Source of the DNA: Leptobrachium leishanense
Lineage: Eukaryota > Chordata > Amphibia > Anura > Megophryidae
Length of the DNA stretch: 64,000 nucleotides
Direction: 5' to 3'
Assembly (NCBI GenBank): GCA_009667805.1
Contig: CM019069.1
Coordinates: 60,009,422-60,073,421, forward strand
How positions within the stretch are numbered: the first letter of the stretch is position 1; each line of letters begins with the position of its first letter. Positions 61,439 through 64,000 of this stretch are shown in pieces. Below the pieces are notes generated by a model, which did not search any database, was not told the DNA's origin, and was given only the letters and a program-made list of their open reading frames with translations. Made by a program: the position numbers and the translations under genes.

Positions 61439-61936
61439 AATGTCATCTGCGCTTATTCCCATTATACCGTGTGAAACAAAACACAATTAGAGGCTTTGGT
61501 TTCTAATTAATGGCCATTAAAAGGGTAAGCTCACTCGCCAATGTCACGACACCTCTAGTGAGGGTGAGTCCTATCCAAAAATGAAGCCACATGCTGCTGT
61601 ATAGCGAACCATAACTTGCTCATGCTGCTTTTTTCAGTCATGAGGTAGACTGGTGGGCTTTTATTTATGCCCCCCCCCCCCGAAACAAATCCACCTTGGG
61701 ATCAAAAAACAAAGACACGGAGCGGAACATGCTGCAATGATGACCTGGATGGAGATGCAATAAAACATATAGTACAGGAGGGGTGGGGTCGCGCCTATTC
61801 CCCGATGGGGCGGCTGCAACCACCAAATACATCCAGCCCAGCAACATGTATAAAACATGACAAAAAGAACAATGTCATCTGCGCTTATTCCCATTATACC
61901 GTGTGAAACAAAATTAGAGGCTTTGGTTTCTATTAA
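61439..61936 (+). repeat. Direct repeats of ~70 bp flanking 360 bp
   Basis: AATGTCATCTGCGCTTATTC, CATTATACCGTGTGAAACAA and TTAGAGGCTTTGGTTTCTA occur at 61439-61510 and again at 61871-61936. Differences are small (one 5-nt insertion). Confidence 0.85.
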
Positions 61937-62290
61937 TAGCATACGCATTTGTTGTACAATCTGCTTTCTTACCGTGTGGCTCAGGCAGGATTTGTTTCTG
62001 TACAGGGCACCTAGTTTGGGGTAAAGTTTAGAGGAGTTTTTCGATGTGGGGGCCAAAGAATAGATTTGGGTCTAACCACATGCCTAGATATTTGAGAGCA
62101 GTGACTGTGGTCAGCGTGCCATTTGATTTTTGTCCTGAGATGGACAGTTTGCAGTTTATATAGTTTAGGTTTTGTTCCAAAGAGCATCGTAACCAATTTT
62201 GTCAGTATTTAGAAAATGTTTATCTGCAATCCACTTTTCTACCTCTGTGAATTGTTCTTGCAGCACTGAAACCTAGTATGTGTAAATGAA
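61925..62290 (-). pseudogene. Non-LTR retrotransposon reverse-transcriptase fragment
   Basis: The minus strand, across two frames, reads LQEQFTEVEKWIADKHFLNT, then TMLFGTKPK, and TALKYLGMWLDPNLFFGPHI followed by PKLGALYRNKSCLSHTVRKQ. This is the post-palm part of LINE reverse transcriptases (vexW...N..KT...lFg and YLG.wLD). Only about 120 codons remain. Confidence 0.7.
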
Positions 62291-63354
62291 ATGCTCTAGG
62301 AACAATAGAGCAAATTAAATTGAACCCAATCCCTAGCATCACGTACCACCGCTCATGGGTGTTCGTGGCAATAAACTGGTTACGTGTCGTGAGGAAATCC
62401 AGACTGTGGGAAACCGTAAATTCTCCCTGATGAGTTTAAATAGCTTTGCAAGCCCCTGAGAATACAGACCGTCCATCCACATACGCCAGCCAGCCACAGA
62501 CTGTATCGTCTGTACTTCAACGCAAGTTGTTTTTTTAAAAATATTTCTAAATTGCAAGAATTTCCCCTAGCTCTGCCACAAAAAGCAGAATGTTTGCCTT
62601 TGTACGATAATCCCTCTGTTTTCATAAACCATGGCTTGAAACACCAGCTGTCCACCAGCGTGCCTGGGACTCTCTCAAGCATCACCGCCTCCATTAATTC
62701 AAGCACCAGACCAATTGTAAGCATGGGAATAACTAAATGCTCCATTCATTTCACAGCCAACGGCATGGAAAGCTATTACAAAGCTTTGATCGGTAGACAG
62801 GAGTATATCTGCTGCAGTCCTTAGTTTAGACATTCTGAATGAAATGTTAATAAATACCAATAATGCAGAATGCCTTGTGTAGTCACATCCTCGCATTATC
62901 ATGAATAATGTGATACACCTCGCCAGGCATGTATTGGGTTCAGTTAAAACTCTTCCCTAGTGTCATTAATCAAAGTAGATAAAAATGTACTGAGGGATTT
63001 ATATTCCAGTAATTAAAGCATCTGGCCTTGATAAATACAAAATGATTGGACTTGTCCTCATCATACTATTGGGGGGGTGGAATTTAAAGCCTCTCTTGTT
63101 CTTTTCCTTCTTATTTATCCCGGGTGAATTGTTTTCAGTGTGCTTTTGACTGAAATTTATTTTGAACCCAAACGGTCTTTCCAGGAATTGACAGCTTTTA
63201 ATCTCGCACGGGTTGCCGATATTTTTTTTTTTTTTATCTAATCGTATCTTAAAGGGACTCGACGCATTGAGAGTAACTTCTCTGCGAGGGGTGTATTTCT
63301 CGATTTGAAGGCTTGCTGTACTTGGGGGGGGGGGTGTTAATTCCCAAAATAGTA
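62291..63354. other. Distal ICA1L intron, nothing recognised
   Basis: No gene or classified repeat seen. Confidence 0.45.
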
Positions 63355-63515
63355 ACCGGGTTATTCAGAGAGCGGTGAAAACCAGGAGAATGGCAGGAGA
63401 AGTGAAAATTCTAGGTCAAAATAGCCAAACCAGAAAAATTCTCCCAATTTGGTCTAGATTGTTCTGTTCTCTTCTGCCAATTCTCCTGAGGTTCAACCTT
63501 TCTCTGAATAACCCT
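63355..63515. mobile_element. GTTATTCAGAG-type MITE
   Basis: GGGTTATTCAGAGAGCGGTG at left and TTTCTCTGAATAACCCTG at right, inverted. Internal ACCAGGAGAATGGCAGGAGA is shared with 37337-37520. Confidence 0.65.
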
Positions 63516-64000
63516 GTATGTGTGGGAACTTGTCAAGATTTCTTTCCAATTAGCAAATGGCATCTCGTACGTAAATATCAGATTTGAGTGTTTTGTATTA
63601 TGTATATTTGGATTTTAAGCAGAAATATATAAATCTTCTGCGTTAACAGGGAAAGCTATGATTTGAACACCCAAAATTCAAGATTTATGGTGCATGGGAC
63701 CAAGCGGGACTCTGTTCTCTCAGAAAAAATAGTGGAGGAACTGCATTCCCACGCGTTCCTCAACCTGAGCCCTGGAGGTACTTGAATAACACATGGGAAC
63801 AAAGCACACAGTGCCAGCGTCACAGGATACGCTTCGGCTCCTTGGGTTCATGCATAGATGAGATCACTGGCCCACAAGCCGAACCTCACATATTCACTAG
63901 TATTTAAACCTTTATATGTATTTAAGATGGGAATAAAGGCTGAATTCTCACTTCAGAAACCTTTTAATTAATATTTACCATCTTGCATTGCGTTCAGCAT
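63516..64000. other. Window end, nothing recognised
   Basis: AT-rich sequence with no recognised exon; the distal ICA1L exons should lie further right. Confidence 0.45.

Overview
This is a vertebrate, intron-rich, repeat-rich nuclear DNA window, most probably from an amphibian and most likely a frog. That call is inference from the repeat mix (a DIRS tyrosine-recombinase retrotransposon, L1 and CR1/L2 LINEs, Tc1 elements, many hAT, Harbinger-like and TTAA non-autonomous elements) and from clearly vertebrate host proteins. No species can be named from the sequence alone.

Two host genes lie head to tail on the + strand. Region 3549-29363 holds 11 coding exons of WDR12, the ribosome-biogenesis WD-repeat protein of the PES1-BOP1-WDR12 (PeBoW) complex; about 45 N-terminal codons are not visible and should lie left of the window. 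All exon phases join without a frameshift and end at a TAA stop at 29361-29363. Region 39559-60483 holds the first eight coding exons of ICA1L (islet cell autoantigen 1-like, arfaptin-homology/BAR domain); the C-terminal part lies beyond the right edge. The WDR12-ICA1L order and shared orientation match human 2q33. A GC-richer patch with a palindromic NRF1-type site (35456-35465) is the best candidate for the ICA1L promoter and non-coding first exon.

The introns are filled with mobile DNA. From the left: two broken Tc1 elements (1-1894), an 856-bp hAT element (1971-2826), small hAT and Harbinger-like elements, a full DIRS element (about 9141-15942) whose gag region is split by a TTAA-flanked element made largely of consecutive hairpins (10007-11211), a nearly full-length but mutated L1 on the minus strand (17394-23790, TSD GTCAGTTTC), a tRNA-derived SINE, and a hAT element (27356-28394) that contains a complete processed RPL23A retrocopy with an intact 155-codon reading frame. 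Between the genes lie further small elements and a long inverted-repeat element (32941-33934). Inside ICA1L lie a CR1/L2 LINE (about 46096-49790, minus) interrupted by a palindrome-rich hAT element with a perfect 8-bp TSD (47229-48031), a solo LTR with a perfect 5-bp TSD (54306-55013), LINE fragments and a second 856-bp hAT copy (58453-59308). Seven copies of one TWA-flanked element family (TIR GGCTAGGGTCAGACG) are spread through the window.

The most unusual items are the RPL23A retrocopy sitting inside a hAT element (a potential gene-carrying transposon), the run of about nine hairpins in the TTAA element, and a 29-bp segment that is in direct orientation inside the otherwise inverted terminal repeats of the DIRS element.
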